A stretch of DNA of 64,000 nucleotides, taken from assembly GCF_014196745.1 (NCBI RefSeq), contig NZ_JACIEH010000002.1:1397589-1461588 (forward strand), in the 5' to 3' direction. A program made the translations under genes and the position numbers. The stretch is from Sphingomonas kyeonggiensis. Its GTDB lineage: Bacteria > Pseudomonadota > Alphaproteobacteria > Sphingomonadales > Sphingomonadaceae. Positions 9,401 through 18,836 of this stretch are shown in pieces; the stretch's first letter is position 1; each line of letters begins with the position of its first letter. Under the pieces are notes generated by a model. The model was given only the letters and a program-made list of their open reading frames with translations, was not told the DNA's origin and did not search any database.

Positions 9401-9910
9401 ATGGGTATCCTTTGTCCCATGTATGGCGGGCATGCGCCAAAAGCAGCGCATCCCGGCTTCGAAAGCTAGAAAGGGACAAGGGGAGAGCCGAAGCGGCCCG
9501 ATATCCGTCGCACGCGACGTCAGCAGATCGCATATAAGGATGAGCGGCTGGGTTTATAAGGGCGCTCGCACGAAGAAATAGAACCCGCCTCCTTGGGCGG
9601 TTTCACCCTGCACCGCCCCTCCACCGAACCGTCTTGTTCTTTCGACGGTCGCGAATGGTTTGCGCCCTATCAGCGCTTCCCCGATGCGCCGGCCGCGCGC
9701 AGCCCGGGCCATTGGTCCTCGAAACGGACGAGACCTCCGAGGGACACCGCTTCACACCGGTCGAGGGGCCTCGACTTCTAGCTGTCAAAGGAGGCGAACA
9801 TCCATTGACTGCTTTCCGTTTCATCCACCGCCATCGATGGCCATGCCGAAAGGCCTGCATTTATTGAGTTCTCGGTCGGCGATCGTTGCCTATGCGTTGG
9901 AGGCTTGGCG
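9401..9910. other. Gap upstream of the cold-shock gene
   Basis: About 510 bases between the divergent 5' end of the cold-shock gene and the 3' end of the S9 peptidase gene. It contains a short CCGCC/GGCGG hairpin near 9588-9601, possibly part of the cold-shock leader region. The open frames here lack ribosome binding sites and motifs. Nothing else is supported. Confidence 0.4.
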
Positions 9911-12355
9911 CTATTGGGGGCCGGCATCTTCAAGTGGATTCCGAGACGCATCGAGGAACGCAAAGACATGTGCCCAATAGTCGCGTAGGTTCGCCGGGCT
10001 GATCAGGCTGTGGCTCTCGCCCTTGTAGCGCAGCAGCATCGCGTCCTTGCCAAGGCGGTAAAGCGCCAGGAACATGCGCTCGGCCTGTGCCGCCGGCACA
10101 TAGTCGAGGTCGGAGGTGACCAGCAGCACCGGCACCCGGATGTCCTCGACATGATAAAAGGGGCTGTTCTTCGCATAGCGCGCGAGCGCGGCCCAGGGCG
10201 GCACACCCATCCGGCCCTGGCCGCCTTCCGACCAGCCGATCGGGATGGTCAGAGAGATGCCGTTATCTCCATAGTCGATGCGCGGGTCCATCGCGCCATA
10301 GACACTGGTGAGGTCATAGATGCCATTGGCGGCGACGACGCCGGCGAAGCGGTCGCTGAGCGCAGCGGTGCCGAGCACCGTATAGCCGCCATAGCTGTGC
10401 CCAACTAGAAGCGGCTTGGCGCGCGATATGAGGCCGCTTGCCTGCGCCGCATCGACCGCGTGGGCGATTTCCGCGACGATCGTGGGGAGCGGGTCGCCCG
10501 GGCCGGGCGCGAGCGGGATGCTGGGTTGGAGCACCGCATAGCCATGGCCGACCAGCAGCTGCGGATGGGTCATGATCGTCGGCATCGCGGGCCGGGAGTC
10601 GGCGGGGGGCGTGGTGCCATAGGGATAGCCGGGGTAGGGGACGACGATCAGCCGGGGCGGCGCGTCGGATCTGGGCGGCAGCAACAGCCAGTGATTGAGG
10701 GTCGTGCCGTCCGCGGCCTTGCTGTGCAGCAACACGCGCTTCGGCGGCTCGACCGCAGATAGATGCTGGTTGATCCGGTCGAGCACGCGCTCAGTACCAC
10801 GCTCGCTCCAGCGCAGCGTGCCGACGCCGTGATCGTCCTCCCCATAGCTGAGGAGCCCGCCCGAGGGCGTCATCGCCAGCATCATGCCGCCGTGCGCGAT
10901 CCTGTCGCTCTGAAGCCGGCCCGTCTGGTCCTCGACCAGGACATGGGCGGCATCGTTGGTGCCGAGCAATGCCATGGCCCGCGCCGGGATGGCATTGATC
11001 CAGCGGCGGGTGCCGAGGCTATGGCCATCGAACAGCAGCGGCCGTACCGTGCGGACCGGGCCGTCGGCGACGTGTTGGAGCCCGCCGTCCCAGTTGCCGC
11101 GCCACAGCCCGCGTACATCGCCGGCATAGAAATGTGCCGTATCGGCGGCGGCCAGTTCGGCAGGCGCCGTCGGAAAATCGGCCGTAATCGCCCGCGCGCC
11201 GGTCTTGCCCTCGATACGGTACCAGTCGCGCCGATGGTCGGTGCTGCGCTCGGCGAAGACCAGGGGGCGGTCGCCAGCCCAGCCTGCGGGTACGAACCGC
11301 GCGCTGCCGCCGGCGATCTGCGGCACGGCACGGAGCGTCGCCGGCAGCGGCGTGGAGATGGTGTCGCTGCGCGCGTCGAACCGGTAGAGCTGGCCTTGTG
11401 CCCAGGATTCGCCATCGGCGCGGGCATAGAAGAGCAATTGCGCGCCGGTTGGGGACCAGTGGAGCAAGCTCGGCAGGATATCGCATCCCGGGCAAGGCTG
11501 CCGCGGCGTGCCGCGCGCCAGGTCGAGGATCGTCAGGCGCTGGCGGCGTGGCTCGAATGCCGGGTCGATGGCAAGTGCCGGATCGGGCTGGACTGGCCCG
11601 CCCTTGTCCAGCAGCGCGAGCTGACGATGGTCGCTCGAGAGCGCGAGGTCGAGCACATCGCCCTGGAAGCGGGTGCGCGTGGCGCCCGTTGCGAGGTTCA
11701 ACTCGACGACCCGGCGGTCGCGATAACTCGTGCCGCGCGCCAGGAAACGGCCGCTGCCGAGCAAGGTCGAGGCTGGTTTCTGTCCGCGAGCGGTCTTCGC
11801 CCAGCCGGCGGCGGCGAAGCGCTGGGCGTTGACGGGGTTCTGGAACAAGGCGGGCAACCCGCCATCTGCCAGCGTCACGACGAGCAGCCGGTCATCGTCC
11901 AGCCAGAGCGGGGCCGGATGCGCGTCGGGCAGGTCCGGCACCAGGTCGAGCCAGCGCACTGCGCCGCTCGCCAGTTCGACCACGCCGAGCTGGAGGCGGT
12001 TCTCGGCGAAGCGGAAGACCGACAGGCGGCGGCCCGAAGGCGAGAAGTCGCCTGCCCAATAGCCTGTCTTTGGGTCCTGGGCGAAGAGCGGGCGGGCAGG
12101 CGCCTTGCTGGCCAGGTCGATCACGAGCAGCTTCGAGACCAGCCGCTTGACGTTCCAGTCATAGCGAAAGTCCGGCGCGCTGTCGAAGCGCGCGCGCCGC
12201 TCGACGACCGCGAACTGGCCGCCGGGCTCGACCAGCACTTGCCCATAGCTTTCCAGCCGCAGCAGGTCGTCGATCGTATAGGGCCCGACTGTCGCCGATC
12301 GACTCAGTGTCGGGCACAGCATCAGGCATAGCGCGGCCATCCAAGTGAAGCGCAT
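9911..12355 (-). CDS. Secreted S9-family peptidase (prolyl oligopeptidase/acylaminoacyl peptidase type)
   Basis: An 814-aa serine peptidase with a signal peptide (MRFTWMAALCLMLCPTLSRS). The N-terminal two thirds are predicted beta-propeller; the C-terminal alpha/beta-hydrolase domain has the nucleophile motif VGHSYGGY (near residue 655), an acid in VTSDLDYVP and the catalytic His in GESHSL. The family removes dipeptides or blocked residues from oligopeptides. It is the last gene of the minus-strand sigma/FecR/TonB operon, 52 bases after the receptor gene, so it probably trims peptides imported by that receptor in the periplasm. The start at 12355 gives a normal signal peptide. Confidence 0.92.
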   Translation of the reverse strand: MRFTWMAALCLMLCPTLSRSATVGPYTIDDLLRLESYGQVLVEPGGQFAVVERRARFDSAPDFRYDWNVKRLVSKLLVIDLASKAPARPLFAQDPKTGYWAGDFSPSGRRLSVFRFAENRLQLGVVELASGAVRWLDLVPDLPDAHPAPLWLDDDRLLVVTLADGGLPALFQNPVNAQRFAAAGWAKTARGQKPASTLLGSGRFLARGTSYRDRRVVELNLATGATRTRFQGDVLDLALSSDHRQLALLDKGGPVQPDPALAIDPAFEPRRQRLTILDLARGTPRQPCPGCDILPSLLHWSPTGAQLLFYARADGESWAQGQLYRFDARSDTISTPLPATLRAVPQIAGGSARFVPAGWAGDRPLVFAERSTDHRRDWYRIEGKTGARAITADFPTAPAELAAADTAHFYAGDVRGLWRGNWDGGLQHVADGPVRTVRPLLFDGHSLGTRRWINAIPARAMALLGTNDAAHVLVEDQTGRLQSDRIAHGGMMLAMTPSGGLLSYGEDDHGVGTLRWSERGTERVLDRINQHLSAVEPPKRVLLHSKAADGTTLNHWLLLPPRSDAPPRLIVVPYPGYPYGTTPPADSRPAMPTIMTHPQLLVGHGYAVLQPSIPLAPGPGDPLPTIVAEIAHAVDAAQASGLISRAKPLLVGHSYGGYTVLGTAALSDRFAGVVAANGIYDLTSVYGAMDPRIDYGDNGISLTIPIGWSEGGQGRMGVPPWAALARYAKNSPFYHVEDIRVPVLLVTSDLDYVPAAQAERMFLALYRLGKDAMLLRYKGESHSLISPANLRDYWAHVFAFLDASRNPLEDAGPQ

Positions 12356-12407
12356 GGTCGATTATCCAGGTTGGTGAAGGGAAGGCGCGCGGGCCGTTAG
12401 GACTGCG

Positions 12408-15400
12408 TCACCATTTCTTGACGACCTGCAGCGACACGAACCGGCCGATCGGGTCGGCATTGGCCGCGCCATAGCCGAACCCGCTCGGCTGATCGACGAA
12501 GGGCGGATCGGCATCGAGCAGGTTTTGCGCATTGAGTGCGAAGCTGAGCCCGATGCGCTCGAACGCCTTGGGCTGAATGCGCAGCTGCGCGTCAAACGTC
12601 GTCCATCTGCCGACCGGGCGCGCCGGGCTGCTCACATCATCGAGGTAGCCACTGACATGGTTGAGCGTTACCGAGACGCCCCAGCCTTGCCTGTCCCAGC
12701 CGGCCGAGGCCCGCAGCCGCCAGGCCGGCGGGTTGGCGATCGTGCCGACCTGCTCTATCCGCGGCGCCAGCGGCGTGATGCGGCGCTGATAGTCGAACAT
12801 GTGCGAGGCATTGGCGCTGAGCGTGGCGGTGCCGCCGGCCAGGTCGAACGATCCCGCTGCCAGCAGGTCCATGCCCCGCACCACGAGCTCGCTCGAATTG
12901 ACCAGCCGTCCGTCGAGGATCGCCTTGTAGAATTCGGGCGGGAAGAGCCCTGCGATCAACGAGCCGGGCGCGTTGATCAGCGCCAGCAGCCGTTCGCGGT
13001 CGGCGGGGTTCGCGACGGGATCGACCCGGCTGATATAGGGCGAGAAGATCATGTTGGAGAGTGCGTCGCTCAGATTGTCATAGGCTGGCCGCTCGATCCG
13101 GTTCTTGAACTTGGTCTGGAACCAGGTCGCCTCGACATGCCAGCGGCGTGCCCAGTTCGGCTGATAGCGCAGATTGAGCGTCAGCGAGCTTGCGGTCTCG
13201 GGCTTGAGATCGGGGTTGCCGCCATAGAGGGTCACGACCGGGGTCAGCACGCCCGCCGCGTCGCGCAGCTGGACATAGGAGACGCTGAGCGCATCGCGTA
13301 CCTCGCGCAGCACCGGTGCCCGGAACGAGGTGCCCCAGCTCGCCTTGAAGCCGAGCTCCGTGCTCGGTTCCCAGACCAGGCCGAGCTTGGGATTGGTGGT
13401 GCCGCCAAAGTCGCTGTAATGTTCATGGCGCACGGCAGCGGAGAGCGTCAGCCGCCTAAGGCCCGGCCGGCCATTATCGGGCCCGAACAAGGGCACCGCC
13501 AGTTCGGCAAAGGCCGCGGTGATGTCGCGCCCGGCATGGGTGCCGGTCAGCGCGGTCGGCTTGGTCCCGGAGAAGAAATTCTCGCCGCTGCGCTCGAAAT
13601 GCTCATGCCGGAAATTGGCGCCGAAGGCCGCCTTGATCCGCCCGCCGGGCAGGCGGAACAGACTGCCGTCCGCCTTCAAATTGGCGGTATCCATCACGCT
13701 GATCGTGGTGTTGCGCGCGAAACCCTGGCCGATGAAGTCGAGGATCGTCTGGCTGTTGACCAGACCATCGCCATAGGGGTTGAAGAAGCCGTTGGTCGCT
13801 GTGCTGAATGCGGTACCGGGATCGTCCGGCAGCGATCCGACGGCTTCCGCGAAATAGGTCGAGTTCACCACATTCTCATAGGCGGTATAGGTCCGCTCCC
13901 GGGCGTGGCTGGCATAGGTCTCGGCTTGCCAGTCGCCAAAGGGCGCAACCGTCGCCCCCGCCGTGGCGCTCCACGACGTCACCGAGCCCGGTTGCCGGAT
14001 CGGGCCGATCTCGCGGGTGAAGGAATAGGCGATCAGGCTGTAGGGCGACCCGTCGGGGCTGACGAAATAGGGGTTGCGGGCATCGACCTGGGCAAGCCCG
14101 GTCGAGGCCTGGCCGTTGCTCTCGAAGGACCGGTGCGCATAGCGGCCCTCGGCGAACAGCTGCAGCGTGCCCAGATCCTGCTCGGCGCTGAGATAGGCCG
14201 CGTGTCGGTCCTGGCGCGGCAGCAAGTCGGTGCCGACACGGAAATTCTCGAGGTTCTGGCCTGCGGAGAAATCCTTTGGGCTAAGGCCGGTGCCGTTCTG
14301 GCCGGTGGGAATGGCAAAGGCCGGCTCGATAGCGCCCGCCGGTGTGATGGTCAGGATTGTGCCGGGATTGGAGAAATAGGAGCGCCAGTCGCTGCCGCCG
14401 AACGGCCGCAAGTCGGGCGATCGCGTATAGGCACGCTGGTCGGTGCGCAGCCGGCCACGGTGCATATATTCATAGGCCGCGAGGACATGGCCCGTCGACC
14501 AGCTCGCGCCGAGCACCTGGCCGATCTGGACCTCGCTGGCGCCGCCCTGCGTCGCAGTGCCGAGCCGCAGCCGCGTCTCGCCGCCGTCCAATGTCTTGCG
14601 CAAGAGGATGTTGACGACGCCGCCGACCGCGTCGGAACCATAGAGCGCCGAGGCGCCGTCGGTGAGGATCTCTATCCGCTCGACCGCCGCGAGCGGGATC
14701 AGCGAGATGTCGGCAAAATCGCCTTGCCCGCCCGAGCCCGGCAGGCGGCGGCCATTGACCAGCGTCAGTGTCGCGTCGCTGCCGAGCCCGCGCAGATTGG
14801 CGCTGGTGCCAAGGCCGATATTCTGGGTGGTGCGGTCCGCCCCGGTCAGGCTGGTGTCCTCGGTGCCGGTGCCACCGAAATTCTGCGGGAGCGCTGCGAT
14901 CGCCTCGCCGACCGAGCCATGGCCAGCCCGGTCGATGTCGAATCGGTCGAGCACGACCATCGGCGACGCCCTTTCCGAAATCCCGCGGATGTTCGACCCA
15001 GTCACCAGGATCTTGGTGTCGCCATTTTCCTCCTGCGCCGCGCGCAGCGCGGGTGCCGATATGGGCGTGGCGGGCATCGGCGTGGCGCGTTGGGGGCGCG
15101 CCGGCTTGGCGGCTGCCCGGGGCGCAGGCACCCGCCGCTGGAACAGTACATAGGCGTTGCCCGCGCGCCGGACCGCGATGCCGGTCCCGCGCAGCAGTTG
15201 CGCAAGCGCTTCGTCATCGCCGTAGCGGCCATCGAGTGCCTGGCTGGTTAGACCGGCGACGAGCGTGCTAGGATAGAGAAGCTGGCGATGGGTGATCCGC
15301 GCATAGGTGGCCAGCGCCTGGTCGAGCGGTCCCGCGGCGATGTGGAATTCCTGCTGCGCGCGGGCCGCCCAGGCCGGGCCCGGTGCGATCATCGCGATCG

Positions 15401-15458
15401 CAGCCGCCCCCATCAGGCTGAATCGCGTGCTCCCCGCGATGATCGGTTCTTTCCTCAC
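12408..15458 (-). CDS. TonB-dependent receptor with STN domain
   Basis: Outer-membrane receptor of about 1016 aa. After the signal region (FSLMGAAAIAMIAPGPAWAA) comes an STN domain (EFHIAAGPLDQALATYARIT), a linker rich in Pro/Ala, a plug (ILVTGSNIRGISERASPMVV and LTLVNGRRLPGSGGQGDFAD with the conserved LTDGASALYGSDAVGGVVNI region) and a barrel ending VSLQVVKKW. The plug style is that of the peptide/iron(III) type found beside S9 peptidases. GTG 15458 is chosen because GGGGAGA lies about six bases upstream; an earlier GTG at 15497 is in frame. It sits between FecR and the S9 peptidase. Confidence 0.93.
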   Translation of the reverse strand: MRKEPIIAGSTRFSLMGAAAIAMIAPGPAWAARAQQEFHIAAGPLDQALATYARITHRQLLYPSTLVAGLTSQALDGRYGDDEALAQLLRGTGIAVRRAGNAYVLFQRRVPAPRAAAKPARPQRATPMPATPISAPALRAAQEENGDTKILVTGSNIRGISERASPMVVLDRFDIDRAGHGSVGEAIAALPQNFGGTGTEDTSLTGADRTTQNIGLGTSANLRGLGSDATLTLVNGRRLPGSGGQGDFADISLIPLAAVERIEILTDGASALYGSDAVGGVVNILLRKTLDGGETRLRLGTATQGGASEVQIGQVLGASWSTGHVLAAYEYMHRGRLRTDQRAYTRSPDLRPFGGSDWRSYFSNPGTILTITPAGAIEPAFAIPTGQNGTGLSPKDFSAGQNLENFRVGTDLLPRQDRHAAYLSAEQDLGTLQLFAEGRYAHRSFESNGQASTGLAQVDARNPYFVSPDGSPYSLIAYSFTREIGPIRQPGSVTSWSATAGATVAPFGDWQAETYASHARERTYTAYENVVNSTYFAEAVGSLPDDPGTAFSTATNGFFNPYGDGLVNSQTILDFIGQGFARNTTISVMDTANLKADGSLFRLPGGRIKAAFGANFRHEHFERSGENFFSGTKPTALTGTHAGRDITAAFAELAVPLFGPDNGRPGLRRLTLSAAVRHEHYSDFGGTTNPKLGLVWEPSTELGFKASWGTSFRAPVLREVRDALSVSYVQLRDAAGVLTPVVTLYGGNPDLKPETASSLTLNLRYQPNWARRWHVEATWFQTKFKNRIERPAYDNLSDALSNMIFSPYISRVDPVANPADRERLLALINAPGSLIAGLFPPEFYKAILDGRLVNSSELVVRGMDLLAAGSFDLAGGTATLSANASHMFDYQRRITPLAPRIEQVGTIANPPAWRLRASAGWDRQGWGVSVTLNHVSGYLDDVSSPARPVGRWTTFDAQLRIQPKAFERIGLSFALNAQNLLDADPPFVDQPSGFGYGAANADPIGRFVSLQVVKKW

Positions 15459-15597
15459 GGTCTTCTCCCCTGCGCGCCGGTATTCCCGGTCGGTCACTCA
15501 AATCGCGTGTTTGTGCCGCGATTGAGGAAGCAACGCGGCGGGGAAGGGGGGACCCTGGCTGCTTCGCAGAATAAATTTTGCGGGACGGCTGGGCTTG

Positions 15598-16572
15598 TCA
15601 ATTACGCGACAGAAGAATCCGATTCTCCTGTGTTCTTTTCTTCAGGTCGAACAGCGCGGAGACCGCCGCGACGAACGAGTCCATGTCGCCGGTCTCGAAG
15701 CTGCCGTTGACCTTGGCCCCGGCCAGCGACGGGTCCTCCAGTTCGATCCGGGTCCGGCTATAGCGGTTGGCCTCGGCGATCGCATTGGCGAGCGGTGTGG
15801 CATGGAAGACGAGCCGGCCGGTGGTCCAGCTGGTCGCCGCCTCGACATCGACATGGCTGACTGCCAGCGCGCCTGCCGGGCCGATTGTCGCGCATTCGCC
15901 AGCGGCCTTGAGCAATGTCGGGGGAACGCCGGCACCGGCATCGACCGAGACGCTGCCTTGCGTGAGCACGACCTGCACGGCTTCGTCGCTGCGGTGCACG
16001 TCGAACTGCGTCCCCGCGGCGCGGATCGCGGCCTTGCCGGCGCGGACCTCGAAAGGCCGCGCCGGATCATGCTTCACTTCGAAAAAGGCCTGTCCGCGCT
16101 CGAGCGTCACCCGGCGCCCGGTATCGCCGGCATCAACGTGGAGTCGGCTGTCGGTGTTGAGCCGGATCCTCGAGCCATCGCCCAGGCTGACCACCAGTTG
16201 CTCGCCGGTCGCGGTCTGATAGGCGCGCGCCATCGGCAGCAGCAGCCAGCTGGCCCCTGCCGCGACCGGTGCCAGGGCGGCGCCCGCCAGCACCACCCGG
16301 CGGCTCGGCCGCCAGCCGCGCGCTTCCGATTCCATCCGCTCGAGCCGGGGCCGGGCGAGCGCGTCGCGCGCCGCCGCGGCGATGTCGGGATCGTCGCCGA
16401 GCGCGCGTGCCTGGCGCCATAAGCTCTCGATCTCGGCATAGCGTGCAGCATTGCCGGGTTTGCGGCGCCAGCGATAGAATTCCTCGAGCTCCTCGGTGGT
16501 GACCGAACGGTTGTTGAGCCGTGCCAGCCATTCGGCTGCCTGCTCGTCTGCGCGCTCCTCGTCCGTGCCCAT
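15598..16572 (-). CDS. FecR-family anti-sigma/sigma regulator
   Basis: A 324-aa protein. The N-terminal DUF4880-like part (AAEWLARLNNRSVTTEELEE) precedes a membrane segment near residues 92-112 (RRVVLAGAALAPVAAGASWL), then the FecR domain (VTLERGQAFFEVKHDPARPF) and a C-terminal DUF4974-like part (HATPLANAIAEANRYSRTRI). The Arg-Arg-Val segment just before the hydrophobic stretch resembles a twin-arginine-type anchor, as seen in many FecR proteins. It lies 13 bases after the sigma gene and 139 bases before the TonB receptor, matching the usual cassette. Confidence 0.9.
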   Translation of the reverse strand: MGTDEERADEQAAEWLARLNNRSVTTEELEEFYRWRRKPGNAARYAEIESLWRQARALGDDPDIAAAARDALARPRLERMESEARGWRPSRRVVLAGAALAPVAAGASWLLLPMARAYQTATGEQLVVSLGDGSRIRLNTDSRLHVDAGDTGRRVTLERGQAFFEVKHDPARPFEVRAGKAAIRAAGTQFDVHRSDEAVQVVLTQGSVSVDAGAGVPPTLLKAAGECATIGPAGALAVSHVDVEAATSWTTGRLVFHATPLANAIAEANRYSRTRIELEDPSLAGAKVNGSFETGDMDSFVAAVSALFDLKKRTQENRILLSRN

Positions 16573-16585
16573 GACGTCCCGCCGT

Positions 16586-17119
16586 TTAGTCGCGCAGCCT
16601 GGCCGCGCACATCGCCAACGCTCGGGTCATCCGCCATTCGACGGTCTTGACCGAGATGCCAGCATGGCTTGCGATCTCCTCATAGGTCAAACCGGTAAAG
16701 CGACTGAGTACGAACACGTCGCGATAAATCGGCGGCAAGGCGAGGATCGCCTGCTTCATCTCGAGTGCCTCGTGCTGCTCGGGCAGGACCGAGGCGAGGC
16801 TCGCCTCGCCTTCCTCGTCGAGCGGCTCGGCCAGGCCGCCACGCACGACATTGCGGCGCATCTGGTCGCGTGCCAGGTTAACCGCGATCCTGAGCAGCAG
16901 CGCCTTGGGGTGGCGCGCCGCATCTTCCGGCGCATAGCGCCCCATGCGGACATAGGTCTCCTGGACAATGTCGTCGACATCGAGCGCGGTGGTGCGCAGC
17001 CGCCAGGCGAGCACGCGGTTCAGCCAGCCGGCGTGGCTGCGATAGAGATGTTCGAGCAGGCTTGCCTGCGCCGCCTCGGGCGCCTCCGCGTCCTGCTTGT
17101 CCGGGCCTGGGCCGGCCAT
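16586..17119 (-). CDS. ECF RNA polymerase sigma factor (FecI-like)
   Basis: A 177-aa sigma factor. Region 2 is seen in LDVDDIVQETYVRMGRYAPE and ALLLRIAVNLARDQMRR; region 4 in LPPIYRDVFVLSRFTGLTYE followed by the HTH EIASHAGISVKTVEWRMTRA. The frame is open to 17542, but ATG 17119 with GAGAGG upstream fits the family length, and the upstream extension encodes low-complexity sequence. It is the first gene of the minus-strand operon sigma-FecR-TonB receptor-S9 peptidase and should direct transcription of the receptor. Confidence 0.9.
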   Translation of the reverse strand: MAGPGPDKQDAEAPEAAQASLLEHLYRSHAGWLNRVLAWRLRTTALDVDDIVQETYVRMGRYAPEDAARHPKALLLRIAVNLARDQMRRNVVRGGLAEPLDEEGEASLASVLPEQHEALEMKQAILALPPIYRDVFVLSRFTGLTYEEIASHAGISVKTVEWRMTRALAMCAARLRD

Positions 17120-17254
17120 GGCATCCTCTCCCCAACGAGACAGGGGCGACGGCCATGCCGAAAATGGAAATCCCGGGCAGCCGCGGCGCGCGGTCATGGA
17201 CCGGCACGACGTTGCGGACCCGCGGGCAGCATTAGGCGCGCGGGTCTCGTCGAT

Positions 17255-17277
17255 CTTGCACAGGGGTTTCCACGCCC
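17255..17277 (-). repeat. Short motif copy 1 (inverted)
   Basis: Read on the minus strand it gives GTGGAAACCCCTGTGCAAG, which matches the core of the two plus-strand copies at 17359 and 17518 (GTTGGAAACC...TGTGCAAA). Copies lie 80 to 125 bases apart upstream of the minus-strand sigma gene. Confidence 0.55.
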
Positions 17278-17358
17278 CTGCCGCCGATGCGTCGGCGGCA
17301 TGCCCATGCTGGCGCATTGGCGGACTCCTGGCAACTCGTGCCGGAAAGGGAAGGGGCC

Positions 17359-17393
17359 GGGTGTTGGAACCTCCTGTGCAAAAAGGCCCGCTT
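17359..17393 (+). repeat. Short motif copy 2
   Basis: Contains GTGTTGGAACC, TGTGCAAAAA and GGCCCGCT in order; it matches the copy at 17518 over about 33 bases with two small length differences. Confidence 0.6.
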
Positions 17394-17463
17394 GTTGTGG
17401 CCGCCCCACGCCCTGCCGCATGTGCGGCGCCCTGGGCTCGAGGACGGTCCCTATTGGGCGGCA

Positions 17464-17495
17464 CCCGGCATCCCGGCCTAGGATGGGATGCCGGG
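17464..17495. repeat. Perfect 11-bp inverted repeat
   Basis: CCCGGCATCCC and GGGATGCCGGG separated by 10 bases. There is no T-run on either side, so it may be a regulatory hairpin or a protein-binding palindrome between motif copies 2 and 3 rather than a terminator. Confidence 0.5.
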
Positions 17496-17517
17496 GGGCA
17501 GCAAGCCACAGAAGGGG

Positions 17518-17553
17518 TCGGGTGTTGGAAACCTTTGTGCAAAGGCCCGCTAT
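17518..17553 (+). repeat. Short motif copy 3
   Basis: Contains GGGTGTTGGAAACC, TTTGTGCAAA and GGCCCGCT. It is the closest match to copy 2 and shares its core with the inverted copy at 17255. Confidence 0.6.
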
Positions 17554-17887
17554 TTAGGACTGACCCGCTGCCATTACCCTGGCTCCTGGGAACGCCCCTG
17601 ATTCACGGCACCCGACCGTGTGACCCTGCGCAATTCGGCGATGTGCGGCAAGCGCGACCTTGGCGCGCGCGGACCAGCCGACTCGTGCGCGAAAGCTGCC
17701 AGGGCCTTGGCAGCGTCATTCCGCGCCAACGGAAGGATTTGCTGGGAGTGCGCCGAATTTTGGCGGGCGGTGCGCAGAAAGTTGCGCATCGTATCTCCGC
17801 TCCGAGTCGCGCACGGGCCGCGGCGCGACAAGCCCGCTGCCGCATGCTGCGTTCGCCGCTTGAGGATGGCGACGGGCAAGCATCGCG

Positions 17888-18695
17888 ATGTCTTCGGCTA
17901 TGGGTGAGGATTGGCGTGACGCCGAGAGCTATCGGCCGCTGCTTGCGCTTGATCGCCATGGCTTCGCCTGGGAGTTCCTGCGCCGCAATCCCGCCTATCG
18001 CGCCGAAAGCGCCGCGCCCTCGGTTCTGTCGCGATCTCGCCTTGGTGGGAGCCTTGAGCATTTGCACGCGCCGGCGGGAGGTGCGGCGCGCTGGGGGCTG
18101 TGGTTTCCAGGAGGCGCCCGAATGCGACGCGCTCCATGCGCGGATACTCTGGCGCGCCGAGCATGATCGCGGTGTCGTCACCGTGGATGCGATCCCGGCG
18201 GAGCAGGGGAAGGACAGCCTCGATATTCGCCGTGTCGGTGTCGATGTGCTGTTGCTGTCGCCCGATGGTGGATCCCGCCAACTGCTGCTCAGCGATGGCC
18301 CGCGCCATATCCACCTCGCGTTGCGCGAGGGCAGCTTGCTCGATGGTCCGGTCCGGTTGCGTTACGCATTGGAGGGGCTGGCGGATATCGAGCCCAAGCT
18401 GCTCACCGTGCGGCGCTTGGCGGGGCTCTGGCGCCTTGGGCGAATGCCGGCCGAACTGTTCCCGCGCGATCCCCGTGCCCGGCGCTGGATCGAGATGCTG
18501 CGCGCGCTTGACGCATCGCGGGACGGCGCCAGTCAGCGTGACATCGCCGCCGCGCTGTTCGGGGCCGGGGCCGTGCGTCGCGATTGGCGGGCCGCTTCCG
18601 ACTATCTGCGTCTGCGTATCCAACGCCTGGCGCGAAACGGCGAGGCTATGTTGGATGGTGGCTATCTTCGATTGGTGGCCGCGCGTGTCGGTTGA
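17888..18695 (+). pseudogene. DUF2285/DUF6499 transcriptional regulator, frameshifted
   Basis: The N-terminus (MSSAMGEDWRDAESYRPLLA, then DRHGFAWEFLRRNPAYRAES) is the DUF6499-type start of regulators found in alphaproteobacterial integrative elements. The C-terminus (LLLSDGPRHIHLALREGSLL and RDIAAALFGAGAVRRDWR) is DUF2285. They lie in different frames: the first runs to WGLWF near 18110, and the match continues as QEAPECDALHARILWR one base later. A single inserted C near 18107-18112 explains this. If real, the protein is truncated at about 75 residues of homology; a sequencing error or programmed shift cannot be excluded from the sequence alone. Confidence 0.75.
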
Positions 18696-18836
18696 GTGCT
18701 GTTTGAGCTGAGGACCGCGGTTGGCGCGTTGGGCGCCCGTCGGACGTCGGTCGGACATCCAGCCGCGCCTGCGGCACAGCCACGGCAGTCGCCAGCGCAG
18801 GTGACTTCGGCCGCAGGCGACGCTATCCCGGCACGC

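Larger units (their letters stand above)
17120..17887. other. Long gene-free stretch upstream of the ECF operon
   Basis: About 770 bases with long open frames on both strands that are low-complexity and show no family motif. It holds three copies of a short motif (17255, 17359 and 17518) and one perfect hairpin (17464), listed separately. It also contains the promoter region of the minus-strand sigma operon, though I cannot point to a -35/-10 pair. Confidence 0.5.

Noticed and set aside
10763..12331. Long plus-strand open frame opposite the S9 peptidase gene
   Set aside because: It is a mirror of the high-GC coding strand with low-complexity Arg/Ala/Gly composition and no motif; the peptidase is clearly real.
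12525..15251. 908-codon plus-strand open frame opposite the second TonB receptor
   Set aside because: A shadow of the receptor gene in high-GC DNA; no ribosome binding site or domain.
17097..17887. Plus-strand extension upstream of the DUF2285 C-terminal frame
   Set aside because: Only the part after about 18110 matches DUF2285; the long upstream extension is low-complexity and in a different frame from the real N-terminus.
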